Positions 49,021 through 58,359 of a stretch of 64,000 nt of DNA are shown here, piece by piece. How positions within the stretch are numbered: position 1 is the first letter of the stretch; every line of letters starts with the position of its first letter. Below the pieces are notes generated by a model that worked only from the letters and a program-made list of their open reading frames with translations, was not told where the DNA came from and searched no databases. This DNA comes from Chloroflexi bacterium TSY (GTDB taxonomy: Bacteria > Chloroflexota > Anaerolineae > Caldilineales > Caldilineaceae), in assembly GCA_019217005.1 (NCBI GenBank), contig JAHBNG010000008.1, forward strand, positions 62,001-126,000. Reading direction: 5' to 3'. The position numbers and the translations under genes were made by a program.

Positions 49021-50250
49021 CTATTCCGAAATGATAGTCTGGGGAAAGGTCACTGTAAATAACGTACCCTGGTCTAACTCAGATTCAACGTCTATTGTCC
49101 CTTGTAGGGCTTCAGTGACAATATTATGCACAATCGCCAATCCCAACCCAGTCCCGCCTTGAATGCGTCCAGTTGTAAAGAAGGGTGTAAATATCTGGGA
49201 GAGATGCTCAGGGTCAATGCCTCTGCCAAAATCCTGAACAGTCACCACAAAGCTAGCTGGCTTGCGTAGATTGTCTGCACGTAGACCGATTTTTATGGAG
49301 CCACCAGATTGATTGGGATAAGCATAGTGTTCGATGTTGAATAGCAAATTCGTGAGCACCTGGGTTAGATGACCGGGATAACCTGACCAAGACTTGTGGT
49401 CATCAGGCAGGGTATCGTTGACTTCAATCTGAAGCCGCGCCTGGCGAGCATTAATCTTGAATAGATCGAGTATATCTAGTACGAGGCTTGATAAATCAAC
49501 AACCTCTAGAGTTGTGGTGAGTTGACTGACCGATATCTTTTTGAAGTTCTTGACCAATTTATGCGCCCGGCTGATATTGCGTTCCGCCAATTCAGCTGCT
49601 TCTTGCATCTGCTCCAATACGGCCTTTGCTGCTCTATTTTCAGATAGAGCAGCCGTGAGTTTTTCATTCTGCACTCGCTTAGCGATCATATCAACCGCTG
49701 TATTTGTCACGCCTAACGGTGTATTGAGCTCGTGAGCAACGCCAGCTACCATCAAGGCCAACGAACGATGGCGTTCGGCCTCCATTTCAGCCTGTAAAGT
49801 GCGTTGGGCCAATGTATCATCAAAGCGCTTTTGCATGTGGATTCGCAAGCGCTTGATCACAGCCGAAAAGACGTTAAAGACGATGCTTTGCGTATCTGGA
49901 TTCAGGAGCAGACGCGTAAAGCCAACCTTTTCCAACATGAAGAGTTGACAGAGGGTAATGCACTGAACTGTCGCTGAGCGTGGTTGATTATCCATCAGAG
50001 CCATCTCGCCAAAAAAGTCCCCGGGTTTGAGAGCATCGATATCAACTTCATTGCCTGCATCGTCATGCATAAAAACTCTGGTGCGACCATCCAAGATGAC
50101 GTACATAGCATCTGATTCTTCACCTTCCCAACAGACAACCCGATTGGCTGCAAATGAGAGGCTCTGACCTTGTTTAATGATTTCATCGAGCGACTCGGCT
50201 GGCAACATGCTAAATAATGGGATTTCTTTAAGAAAGGTTTTTATCGTCAT
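49021..50250 (-). CDS. Sensor histidine kinase with N-terminal cyclic-nucleotide-binding domain
   Basis: 409 aa. Residues ~8-125 form a CNB/Crp-type domain (FAANRVVCWEGEESDAMYVI, GDFFGEMALMDNQPRSATV with the phosphate-binding cassette Arg-Ser-Ala). HisKA follows with the phospho-acceptor His in MVAGVAHELNTPLG (~175), then HATPase_c with N-box TQVLTNLLFNIEHYAYPN, G1 VQDFGRGIDPEHL, F-box FTPFFTTGR and G2 GGTGLGLAIVHNI. No membrane segment, so a soluble kinase sensing a cytoplasmic ligand such as cAMP/cGMP. Likely partners are the two response regulators divergently encoded at 50721 and 52833; a cyclase gene lies 10 kb away. Confidence 0.9.
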   Translation of the reverse strand: MTIKTFLKEIPLFSMLPAESLDEIIKQGQSLSFAANRVVCWEGEESDAMYVILDGRTRVFMHDDAGNEVDIDALKPGDFFGEMALMDNQPRSATVQCITLCQLFMLEKVGFTRLLLNPDTQSIVFNVFSAVIKRLRIHMQKRFDDTLAQRTLQAEMEAERHRSLALMVAGVAHELNTPLGVTNTAVDMIAKRVQNEKLTAALSENRAAKAVLEQMQEAAELAERNISRAHKLVKNFKKISVSQLTTTLEVVDLSSLVLDILDLFKINARQARLQIEVNDTLPDDHKSWSGYPGHLTQVLTNLLFNIEHYAYPNQSGGSIKIGLRADNLRKPASFVVTVQDFGRGIDPEHLSQIFTPFFTTGRIQGGTGLGLAIVHNIVTEALQGTIDVESELDQGTLFTVTFPQTIISE

Positions 50251-50720
50251 TTGGTGCTTCCAATTGGTTTCACTATCGCAGACGTTCTGATGAAATCTGC
50301 TCGAAGAAAATCGTACAAAGTTCTGTCTCTGTTGGAGACAAAGTATATAGATTAGGGTGTAATTATACGCTCTTCAATCCACAATTCCGAATCCTATAAT
50401 CTGGTTGTGGTTGTTAACATTGGCATTCCTTTGTGAATTGACAATTTTGTGTCGATCTAAATTGGGGTATTGATTGCTATTACAGGTCCCTGTCCGGACA
50501 GGCGGCCTGCGCGGTCGCAGGGACAAACGTATAGGCCATTACAGCTATTTTGCTCCTTGCATTTTTTTATCGGGAGCTGCTAGCTCTAGCCATCATTTGG
50601 CTATCTACTCATATTTGTCTATACTGAATGGCCATAGAGGCTATAATGAAGTGTTGTACCCGCCCAACTTTTCGGATAAGACCTAATGTTCAGGGAGATA
50701 AAAGTCTTCAGGAGCAATGC

Positions 50721-51578
50721 ATGTATTATTTTACAAAATGGGATGTTTTAATCGTCGATGACGAACCTGATGTCTTGGCTCTCTCCAAGTTGACGATGGA
50801 GGCTTTTGAAGTTTATGGTTTACCGCTTAAGTTACATACTGTGCAGACCAAAACCCAGGCGATTGAACTATTGTTAAATGAGCCCGACTTAGCCATCAAT
50901 CTCGCTCTGGCTTTTGTCGACGTAGTCATGGAGACCGATAAAGCTGGGTTGGAATTATGTGATCATATACGAGAAGAGATCGGCAACCGCCTAACACAGA
51001 TCTTCATTCGTACAGGACAGTCCGGTCTTGCCCCTGAAAAAGCTGTAATTGACCAATACGAAATCAATGGCTATTTTACCAAAATTGAAGCTACTGAAGA
51101 GAAACTCTATTCACTGGTCAAGAGTGGTATACGACAATTTCTATGGTCACACATGGCTCAACTCTATATGGCTGGACTCAATGAAGTTCTCCGTGTTACT
51201 CAGTGGCAGCAGAAGATCGAGCAGATGTTGGTCAGTTTTATTGAATCTGCACCGGGTGTATCCGCTGATGTACCGCTCTATGTGGCCTTCGACGATAAAG
51301 TGTTGACTCAACATGGACTAGAGGAGCACCAGATCATGCATTGGCGGCAGAAGCTCGACCAGGTAGAGGGATTACGCTTTTCGTTAAATGGGAATACATA
51401 TCTTCGGGCTGAAGATAGTCTTTGGGGTATTCGCATTGTTGCGAGTCCAAACAATTCTGAAGTTATACTCCTCTGTCAAACTCCCTTTGCCCCACCAGAG
51501 GATCTAGTTACCATGACTCATGACTTTTTCCAGGGGTTGGCTACCCTGTGGAAGCATTCTCTTCCTCACTCCAATTGA
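50721..51578 (+). CDS. Response regulator with unusual C-terminal domain, paralogue 1
   Basis: 285 aa from the ATG at 50721 (AGGAG 7 bases upstream). The receiver domain (residues ~1-140) has the acidic pair VDDEPDV, the phospho-acceptor Asp in LAFVDVVMETDKAGLELC, Thr in FIRTGQ and Lys in GYFTKIEATEEK. The GNRLTQIFIRTGQSGLAPE stretch is typical of receivers found with DUF3369. The C-terminal ~125 residues contain no helix-turn-helix or known enzyme motif that I recognise; conserved blocks shared with paralogue 2 are ADVPLYVAFDDKVL, HWRQKLDQVEG and FAPPEDLVTMTHDFFQ. Divergent from the CNB-histidine kinase (470-base gap holding both promoters). Confidence 0.88.
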   Translation: MYYFTKWDVLIVDDEPDVLALSKLTMEAFEVYGLPLKLHTVQTKTQAIELLLNEPDLAINLALAFVDVVMETDKAGLELCDHIREEIGNRLTQIFIRTGQSGLAPEKAVIDQYEINGYFTKIEATEEKLYSLVKSGIRQFLWSHMAQLYMAGLNEVLRVTQWQQKIEQMLVSFIESAPGVSADVPLYVAFDDKVLTQHGLEEHQIMHWRQKLDQVEGLRFSLNGNTYLRAEDSLWGIRIVASPNNSEVILLCQTPFAPPEDLVTMTHDFFQGLATLWKHSLPHSN

Positions 51579-51623
51579 TGGGTGTTGCCTATAGCTCACG
51601 GTAATCGAGCATAAGCTGGTTGT

Positions 51624-51669
51624 AAAGAGCCCGACATTGTACATAGCGCAATGTCGGGCTCTTTTTTTA
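51624..51669 (+). terminator. Rho-independent terminator after response regulator 1
   Basis: Stem AGAGCCCGACATTG / CAATGTCGGGCTCT with a 9-base loop, followed by a run of seven T. It lies 46 bases after the stop codon. Confidence 0.92.
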
Positions 51670-51670
51670 T

Positions 51671-51748
51671 GAGCGTGTACCGCAAAGTGTGTAAATGAAC
51701 ACTGTTCAGTCAGAGAACCGCCGCATTTACACACTTTGGGACACACTC
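51671..51748. repeat. Inverted repeat with AAAGTGTGTAAATG core
   Basis: Arms 51671-51697 (GAGCGTGTACCGCAAAGTGT...) and 51724-51748 (CATTTACACACTTTGGGACA...). A shorter version (GAAAGTGTG / CACACTTTC) lies at 52572-52628, upstream of the second regulator. Confidence 0.6.
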
Positions 51749-51763
51749 CCTTTTTTATAGTAT

Positions 51764-51978
51764 CAGTAGATCCAAATTTGGCGTTTTTGGCGATTTTCAG
51801 TCGAGATTGCAGGGATTTTGGAGTCATTTATTCAGATTTCGGTTACAGAAAACAACCTATTTCATATCTGAAAATCGCCCAAATCTAACGCAAAAACTAG
51901 ATATCGACCGGCAAATTTGTATTTATGTCAACTGTTTAGCCAGAATTCTCTCTCAAAACCTGAAATTTGGATCTACTG
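51764..51978. mobile_element. 215-bp MITE (family M215), copy 2
   Basis: Ends CAGTAGATCCAAATTT, 5-bp duplicates AGTAT (51759-51763, 51979-51983). Differs from copy 1 at one visible position (GGCGATTTT versus GGCTATTTT), so it moved recently. Intergenic here. Confidence 0.93.
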
Positions 51979-52832
51979 AGTATAGGAAAGCATAAAATCA
52001 GCCAATAGATGGAACCAGCTTCTGGCTGTTCACGAAGTGGTCGCTTCGACCTAGCTGACGGCTGATTAGCTGAAAGCTTTTTTATGGCATAGGAATTTAT
52101 AAAAATCAGTCATATAGCGTTGCCAATTCCTGGCTGATAGCTGATGGCTGCGGCGAAGCCGCTTTCTTGTAGAGCGCAACTGTTTAGCTTATCGAACCCT
52201 CTGGGAACCTTTTGATACATTTTCTCCATTCGGCTCCACCAACTATCCTACCCGCATTCAAGATATCCAAAACACATCTCATGCAGAGAGCGTTTCATTT
52301 GTTGAGCGTAAATAAATGCATTTTTTACCAATTGAATGCGATAGAACCCCCTTCCCGCGACGATCTGAATACGATCGATTGCTATAATAGGATCAGCTCC
52401 CTCGGTATGCTGTATTGAAAATGTACTACACAAGCCATATAAGTAAAGCAGAAAAATTCCAAAACACGATGAAATACAAATAAAAGTATTTTTTCATCGT
52501 GCGCAATGCATTTCATTATAGATGAATTCGTATTAACCTTTTATTGTCGCAATAGAGAAGGCTCATTAGACGAAAGTGTGCAATTCACCGACCAGTCGAC
52601 AGTTTGATGGCACATTTACACACTTTCTGGAGGAAAGATCGTAACAGTTGACCTTAGTGCACTGAACGAGGAGGTGACATCACGTTCAAACGGGCAGGTA
52701 CGTGACAAGTACAGCTCGCTTTGTGCGCAAAGTGACTGTCACCGTCGGGTATAACGTGAACAGTTACGAAAGACCTTTTCGATAGATGAGCCTGGAGAAT
52801 TATCTGAAATATATTGATCAATAGGGAAGTGC
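51979..52832. other. 854-base intergenic region with degenerate repeats
   Basis: Contains AGCTGA/TGGCTGATAGCTGATGG-type short repeats (52045-52170) with hairpins CGAAGTGGTCGCTTCG and GCGGCGAAGCCGC; a stretch (52310-52400) whose sequence resembles 63240-63330; the 52572-52628 inverted repeat; and presumably the promoter of the second regulator. No convincing gene seen on either strand. Confidence 0.6.
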
Positions 52833-53680
52833 ATGTACTATTTTACAAAATGGGATGTCTTAATCGTTGATGATAAGTCTGATGTCTTAGCGCTGACCAA
52901 ATTGGCAATGCAGGATCTTGAGGTCTATGGTCTACCACTTATGCTACATATGGCGCAGACCAAAGATGAGGCAATTGAAATGTTACACAAGAGTCCCGAC
53001 CTTGCCACAAATCTTGCTCTAGCACTTGTCGATATCGTGATGGAGACCGACACGGCTGGGTTAGAACTTTGTCATCACATCCGTGAAAATATCGGCAATC
53101 GACTGACCCAGCTCTTTATCCGTACTGGTCAACCTGGACTTGCTCCTGAAACGACAATAATCGACCAGTACGAGATCAATGGCTATTTTACGAAGGCCGA
53201 AGCCACAGAAAAAAAGCTCTATTCCTTGGTAACCAGTGGCGTGCGCCAATTTCTGTGGTCATATATGGCCCACAAACTTACATAAATGGACTGAACGAGA
53301 TCCACCGTTCTCCTCGCTGGCGGCGGAAGATCAAACAGCTCTTAGTCAGCTATATTCAGCCAATTCCAGGTGTTTCAATGGACATACCACTCTATATTGC
53401 CATTGACAATCGTGTACTTGTTCAGCAAGGGCTAAATGAGCAACAGATGACACGGTGGTGTCAGACGCTTGAACAGTGCATGGGACAGCGTTTTACATTA
53501 GAGGGCAATACCTATCTGCGTGATGAAGAAAATCTCTGGGGGATTCACATTGTGAACACGCCGACCAATGTTGAAGTGATTCTTGTTTGTCAGACTGCCT
53601 TTGCTCCGCCCCAAGATTTGATTGCGATGACGCATGACTTTTTTCAATGCATTGCTACTTTGTGGAAACATAGTATTTAG
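52833..53680 (+). pseudogene. Response regulator paralogue 2, frameshifted
   Basis: Tandem paralogue of the gene at 50721 (MYYFTKWDVLIVDDKSDVLA). The receiver is complete, with Asp in LALVDIVMETDTAGLELC, Thr in FIRTGQ and Lys in FTKAEATEKK. Note that VDDKSD replaces the usual VDDEPD, keeping both acidic residues. One base is missing near 53268-53276, so the frame stops at MAHKLT; the C-terminal domain (INGLNEIHRSPRWRRKIKQ to the end at 53680) is intact in the +1 frame. As written it yields a receiver-only protein of 150 aa, which may still take phosphate. Could be a real mutation or a sequence error. Confidence 0.85.
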
Positions 53681-53814
53681 CATCTGAAATGATAAGATGA
53701 AGGAATGGTAAGATAAAGGTCTTTGCGTACATAATCATTGTACTGACAATTTTTCCGCAAACAATCGTCGAGAGATCGGCAAAAATCCAAGAATAGATTT
53801 GGTCTGTTCATCCC

Positions 53815-56800
53815 TCATTTTGTCATCTTGGCACTGTCTTCCACTGCCCCCAACCTCTTGAGTGCAGCTTGCTGTGCCTTGGTGATGCCGGTTGCGCCCG
53901 TAATATTCATCCCATCGTAAGGTCCTGGAATGTGCCAGACTCTCAGACATTTTCCTGTTTCCACATCCCACAGTCGGATTGTTTCGTCACTACTGCTGCT
54001 TGCCACTATACTCGAATCCGGACTGAAGGCTACCGACCAAACCCAATGTGTATGGCCCCGTAAAATATGTTGAAGCTGACCAGATTCTGCATGCCAAAGA
54101 CGGATTGTCCTGTCTGAACTACCGCTAGCCAGCGTGCGACCATCTGGGCTGAAGGCAACTGACCAAACCCAGCCATCATGTCCACATAGAGTTTGGTGAG
54201 AAATAGAATCACTCGATGCTTCATCTTCACTGAATACACGCCTATTATCGATATTGAGATTTACCTGATTGGCATCATCCGCAAGGGAAATCATAGAAAG
54301 ATCCCATAAGCGAACTGTCTTATCTGCACCACCACTTGCGAGCATCTGCCCGTTTGGACTATAAGAAATAGAAAACACAAAACTCTCATGCCCGCGTAGG
54401 ATGAGACAACCAAAACGAGTTCCTGTGATCTTGTCGGCCTGGATAGAATCATTCGTGGAATTGTTTGTATACAGTCCTTCAACCTCGATCAGACCAGGTC
54501 TCGTTGGAATCCCTATATCAAGGGTGACCGAAAGGTTCCACAAACAGACTGTCCGATCGCTGCTACTACTAGCTAGAATTTGTCCATCTGGACTGAACGC
54601 AACCGCTCGAATCCACCCCGTATGCCCGCGCAAGACCTGGCGAAGATGACCAGTTTGAACATCCCATACTCGAACAATCTGATCATCACAGGCAGTGGCC
54701 AGCATTTTGTCATCTGGACTGAATGCAACAGACCAAAGTTTATCGTTGTGTTCCAACGGAATACTCCTAATTTGCCTAGACGTTAGATGCCACAACCGGG
54801 CTATCCCGTCACGATCACCGCTGGCTAGCCACTTCCCATCCCGACTAAAAGCAACAGACATAATGACATTCTTGTGTCCGGTTAACACTTGTTTGACTTG
54901 CCCCACCTCCACGTCCCACAAGCGAATCCTTCGGTCATAACCGGCGCTAACGAAACATGTTCTATCTGAATTAAAAGCAAGACTGCGGATCTCATTGATA
55001 AATCCATGAAGAATGTAGTGAATTCGTGAACCCGAGGGGTCGATGTCCCATAACCGGATCGTCTTGTCAACACCACCTGTGGCGAGGGAATGGCCGAAGT
55101 CCTGTTTTCGTGTCTTTCGAGCAGACACAGAAGTATCTACTGACGGTTTAAAAGCGATTCCGTAAACTGGGGCATTATGTCCTTGTAATGTGTTACGAAG
55201 TACTCCCGACAGGGGATTCCATAAACAAACTGTCGTGTCAGCGCTACTTGTAGCGACAGTCTGCCCATCAGGGCTAAATGCCAGCGACAACACCACATCT
55301 GTGTGACCTTGCAGAATAAATTTGGGTTCAATCCTGCTCGACATTGAGCTGGCCCTTGTATCTGAGTGTGGGTTTGCTTTAGACAGTGGAGCGGTTGGAA
55401 GACTCTTGTTTTCATCACAACCGTAGTATAAAGTTGCAACATCCCACAATAAGACCGTGTGGTCAACGCCGCCACAAGCTAAGATCTGACTATCGGGGCT
55501 GAAGGCAATGCTACGCGCCCAAGCGGCATGACCTGACAGAACACGATAAACCTCGCCGGATTTAGGATTCCACAAACGTACAGTTTGGTCAACACTCGCA
55601 CTGGCCAGTAATCTTCCATTCAGGCTGAATGCGACAGCGTAGACAGCATTTGCATGTTCCCACAAAACCAGATGACATTGACCAGATTCTAAATCCCATA
55701 GGCGTATTGTATGGTCTGCACTTCCACTCGCCAGGGTCTTGCCATCGGGACTATAGGCAAGACTATGAATGGCAGCATCATGACCACGTAGAATACGTTG
55801 AACTTTCCCAAACTGAACATTCCATAACCAAACGTTGTGATCTTGTCCACCACTGGCTAAGGTCTGCCCATCGGGGCTAAAGGTGATGGACCATATTGTC
55901 TCATTGATCCCTTCGAGCAGGCGTTCTAGGCGGTAATCATTGGTGCGCCAGATGCGGACGTCGCCATCTCTCGTTGCTGCAGCGAACAGCTGTCCGTCTG
56001 GGCTGAAGGCGACAGAAAATATATCATCGAAGGTATCCGTAAAAACAGAATGTTCTAGATTGGTGTGCGTGAAATTGACCCCCTGCAAGAGAGTATTTTG
56101 GAGATTGGCTTGCCAAACGCTCAGATAGGAAAAGTCATAGTTGGTGGCATCGAGTTCCATCTCCAATAACAGATTGAGAAGGTTCCCTCCAGCATAACTA
56201 TGTAGGTGCGAGCCAGGTTGTCGTAGCTTGTCAAGCAGGTGTTGCAATTGCTGACCAATGAACTTATTTGAACCCAGGTTGTCTTTTAAGCGTTCGCCAA
56301 TGGGCCCCAAAATGAGGCGCGCTTGGCTTTGGCGAATATATTCTTTGCTCTGAGCTAATTGTAAAGCGTGGCTATGGAGCAGCTTGACATTTTCTGTCAA
56401 AATTTCCTGACTAACATGTTTAACAAGATAGTCTGTTAGGTATTCTATAATCACATTTTGCAAGATAAATCCTTGCTTTTCTTGTTCCAGAAGCGAACGT
56501 CGTTGCAAACCTAGAACTGCTTCAACTATGTGGCGACGGCGCACTGGCTCAAATAATAGCTTCTCTAAGTCTTGAACGGACGTTGGCTCGCGCGTAATGG
56601 TCAGCCAGAAAAGAATCTCTTTTTCCAACAAAGAGAGACGGGCGAATTGCTGGTCAAGGACGTCACGTATATCATCAAAAACCAACGATTCCTCACTCAG
56701 AAATTCAACGATATTGCCGCCGAAGATTTCATCAACCGTATCGGCCACGAGCTTGAGAGCCAAAGGATTGCCCGAATATCGATGAAGAAGCCTTGCATCT

Positions 56801-58359
56801 TCATCGCCTGAGCTATGCAGACCTCGTTGTATCAATAATTTATGTCCTGCCTCATCATCAAGTCCTTCGAGATGAAGCGAGCGAATCAGCGGACTATCCC
56901 GTTCCAAACGGTCATAGCCACGAGGTTGTTCGCGACTGGTCAACAACAAGTGGCTTTGATGCTCATAAGTAGCCACTTGCTGAATAAGCTGAGCATAAGG
57001 CTCATAGCCCGCACGAAAAGTTCCCGCCTTTTCTGGATCCAAGATGCTTTCCATATTATCCAGAACAAGCAGAATGCGCTTGTTGCGTAGATAGTTCAGA
57101 AAGAGCTGCAGCTGTTCATCGATGCTTTCTGAGATATTGGTTAGTTGCTGATTGGAGATAAACTGGAGGAGTGGCAGCAGAAATTCTGCCAATGGTGGTG
57201 CATTGAGCAATGAACGCCACAGAATGAGTTCAAACTCGACATCGACGGTTTCACGAACAAGCTTTCGCACACACTTTGCCGCCAAACTCGTCTTTCCTAC
57301 ACCACCCATACCGAGAATCGTTACAATCCGACAGCGGTTGTGCAGCAGCCACGTGGTAATCTGTTGTTGTTCTTGTGTGCGTCCAAAGAAGAGGCCAGGA
57401 TCGGGGACGTCACTGAGATCGAGTGAGCGTGACAAGGTGACAAGGTGATCATGAAGCGAGGAGACAACAGCGTCTCCTCGTGTCCCCAGACGATCTTGTC
57501 TCGATGCCACCTTGTCAACTTGCCCCAATAATTGATGTGGTGTTGCCGTATGCAACTCTCCCGCCGCAATCTGTCTTGCTAGCGCAAGCGTTTGCGCAGA
57601 AGGATCAACGTCTAATTCGGTACGAAAAAAATGGCGCATCTGCTCGAATTGCTGCAATGCCTGATCTGGCTGACCCATGTAAGCGAGTAGACGCATCACT
57701 TGGTGGTATGAAATTTCGCGATAAGGATCCAGTGTGAGTAGTCGTTTGGCAATCGAGTAAGCCTGTTCGTAATCGCCTGTGTTTTCATACTCATTAGATA
57801 CTGTGTGGAAAGCCAGCAGAGCCCGTTGGTGCAGCATCTCCCGGCGCAACTTTAGCCACTCTTCAAACGCAGGCGCATCGAGGATGCCAAAGCCCGCCAG
57901 TAATTCTCCGCGATAAAGAGTAGTCGCCTCGGCTAGTTGTGGGAGACGAGAGGATAAGCACGAGGGAGAGAACGCCTGCTGCTGCTCCGATGGTGCAGAT
58001 GCTGTATCTAACAGCGTCTGAAATTGAACCACGTCAATGAATGCATTCTGCAAATTAAACTGTACGGTTTGGCGTGTGATAGTCAACAGAAAGTCAGCCG
58101 CCCTCGGTGCAGTTGCGTTCAAGGATTGTCGCAAACGATGAAGTGTGTTGCGCAGGTTGGCCAGTGCATATTTGTCATCAATATCGGGCCAAAAAATGGC
58201 AGCTAACGTTCGACGGGAATGCTCGCGTGGTTCAAGTGCGAGATAAGGTAGCAATGCCCGCACCTTTTCTGAGTGAAAGTCGAGCAGCGGATTGGTGCCT
58301 GCAATTACCTCAAATTTGCCGAGGAAGTTACAGATAAATTGCATGGTGATTTGTCTCAC
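53815..58359 (-). CDS. SARP/BTAD - NB-ARC (STAND) - WD40 protein
   Basis: 1514 aa. Residues ~6-100: OmpR-type winged helix (CNFLGKFEVIAG, LANLRNTLHRLRQSL); ~130-265: BTAD helical repeats; hinge DVPDPGLFFGR; ~345-650: NB-ARC ATPase with Walker A GMGGVGKTS, Walker B RILLVLDNMESIL, sensor LLLTSREQPRG and a GNPLALKLV motif; then helical spacer, and 14 WD40 repeats (~770-1480; e.g. VAFSPDGRTLASGSSDRTIR), enough for two seven-bladed propellers; tail GPYDGMNITGATGITKAQ. STAND proteins are ATP-switched signalling hubs, where WD40 senses and the N-terminus acts, here as a DNA-binding regulator. GTG start at 58359 overlaps the stop of the upstream paralogue; an ATG at 58344 is an alternative. Confidence 0.9.
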   Translation of the reverse strand: MRQITMQFICNFLGKFEVIAGTNPLLDFHSEKVRALLPYLALEPREHSRRTLAAIFWPDIDDKYALANLRNTLHRLRQSLNATAPRAADFLLTITRQTVQFNLQNAFIDVVQFQTLLDTASAPSEQQQAFSPSCLSSRLPQLAEATTLYRGELLAGFGILDAPAFEEWLKLRREMLHQRALLAFHTVSNEYENTGDYEQAYSIAKRLLTLDPYREISYHQVMRLLAYMGQPDQALQQFEQMRHFFRTELDVDPSAQTLALARQIAAGELHTATPHQLLGQVDKVASRQDRLGTRGDAVVSSLHDHLVTLSRSLDLSDVPDPGLFFGRTQEQQQITTWLLHNRCRIVTILGMGGVGKTSLAAKCVRKLVRETVDVEFELILWRSLLNAPPLAEFLLPLLQFISNQQLTNISESIDEQLQLFLNYLRNKRILLVLDNMESILDPEKAGTFRAGYEPYAQLIQQVATYEHQSHLLLTSREQPRGYDRLERDSPLIRSLHLEGLDDEAGHKLLIQRGLHSSGDEDARLLHRYSGNPLALKLVADTVDEIFGGNIVEFLSEESLVFDDIRDVLDQQFARLSLLEKEILFWLTITREPTSVQDLEKLLFEPVRRRHIVEAVLGLQRRSLLEQEKQGFILQNVIIEYLTDYLVKHVSQEILTENVKLLHSHALQLAQSKEYIRQSQARLILGPIGERLKDNLGSNKFIGQQLQHLLDKLRQPGSHLHSYAGGNLLNLLLEMELDATNYDFSYLSVWQANLQNTLLQGVNFTHTNLEHSVFTDTFDDIFSVAFSPDGQLFAAATRDGDVRIWRTNDYRLERLLEGINETIWSITFSPDGQTLASGGQDHNVWLWNVQFGKVQRILRGHDAAIHSLAYSPDGKTLASGSADHTIRLWDLESGQCHLVLWEHANAVYAVAFSLNGRLLASASVDQTVRLWNPKSGEVYRVLSGHAAWARSIAFSPDSQILACGGVDHTVLLWDVATLYYGCDENKSLPTAPLSKANPHSDTRASSMSSRIEPKFILQGHTDVVLSLAFSPDGQTVATSSADTTVCLWNPLSGVLRNTLQGHNAPVYGIAFKPSVDTSVSARKTRKQDFGHSLATGGVDKTIRLWDIDPSGSRIHYILHGFINEIRSLAFNSDRTCFVSAGYDRRIRLWDVEVGQVKQVLTGHKNVIMSVAFSRDGKWLASGDRDGIARLWHLTSRQIRSIPLEHNDKLWSVAFSPDDKMLATACDDQIVRVWDVQTGHLRQVLRGHTGWIRAVAFSPDGQILASSSSDRTVCLWNLSVTLDIGIPTRPGLIEVEGLYTNNSTNDSIQADKITGTRFGCLILRGHESFVFSISYSPNGQMLASGGADKTVRLWDLSMISLADDANQVNLNIDNRRVFSEDEASSDSISHQTLCGHDGWVWSVAFSPDGRTLASGSSDRTIRLWHAESGQLQHILRGHTHWVWSVAFSPDSSIVASSSSDETIRLWDVETGKCLRVWHIPGPYDGMNITGATGITKAQQAALKRLGAVEDSAKMTK

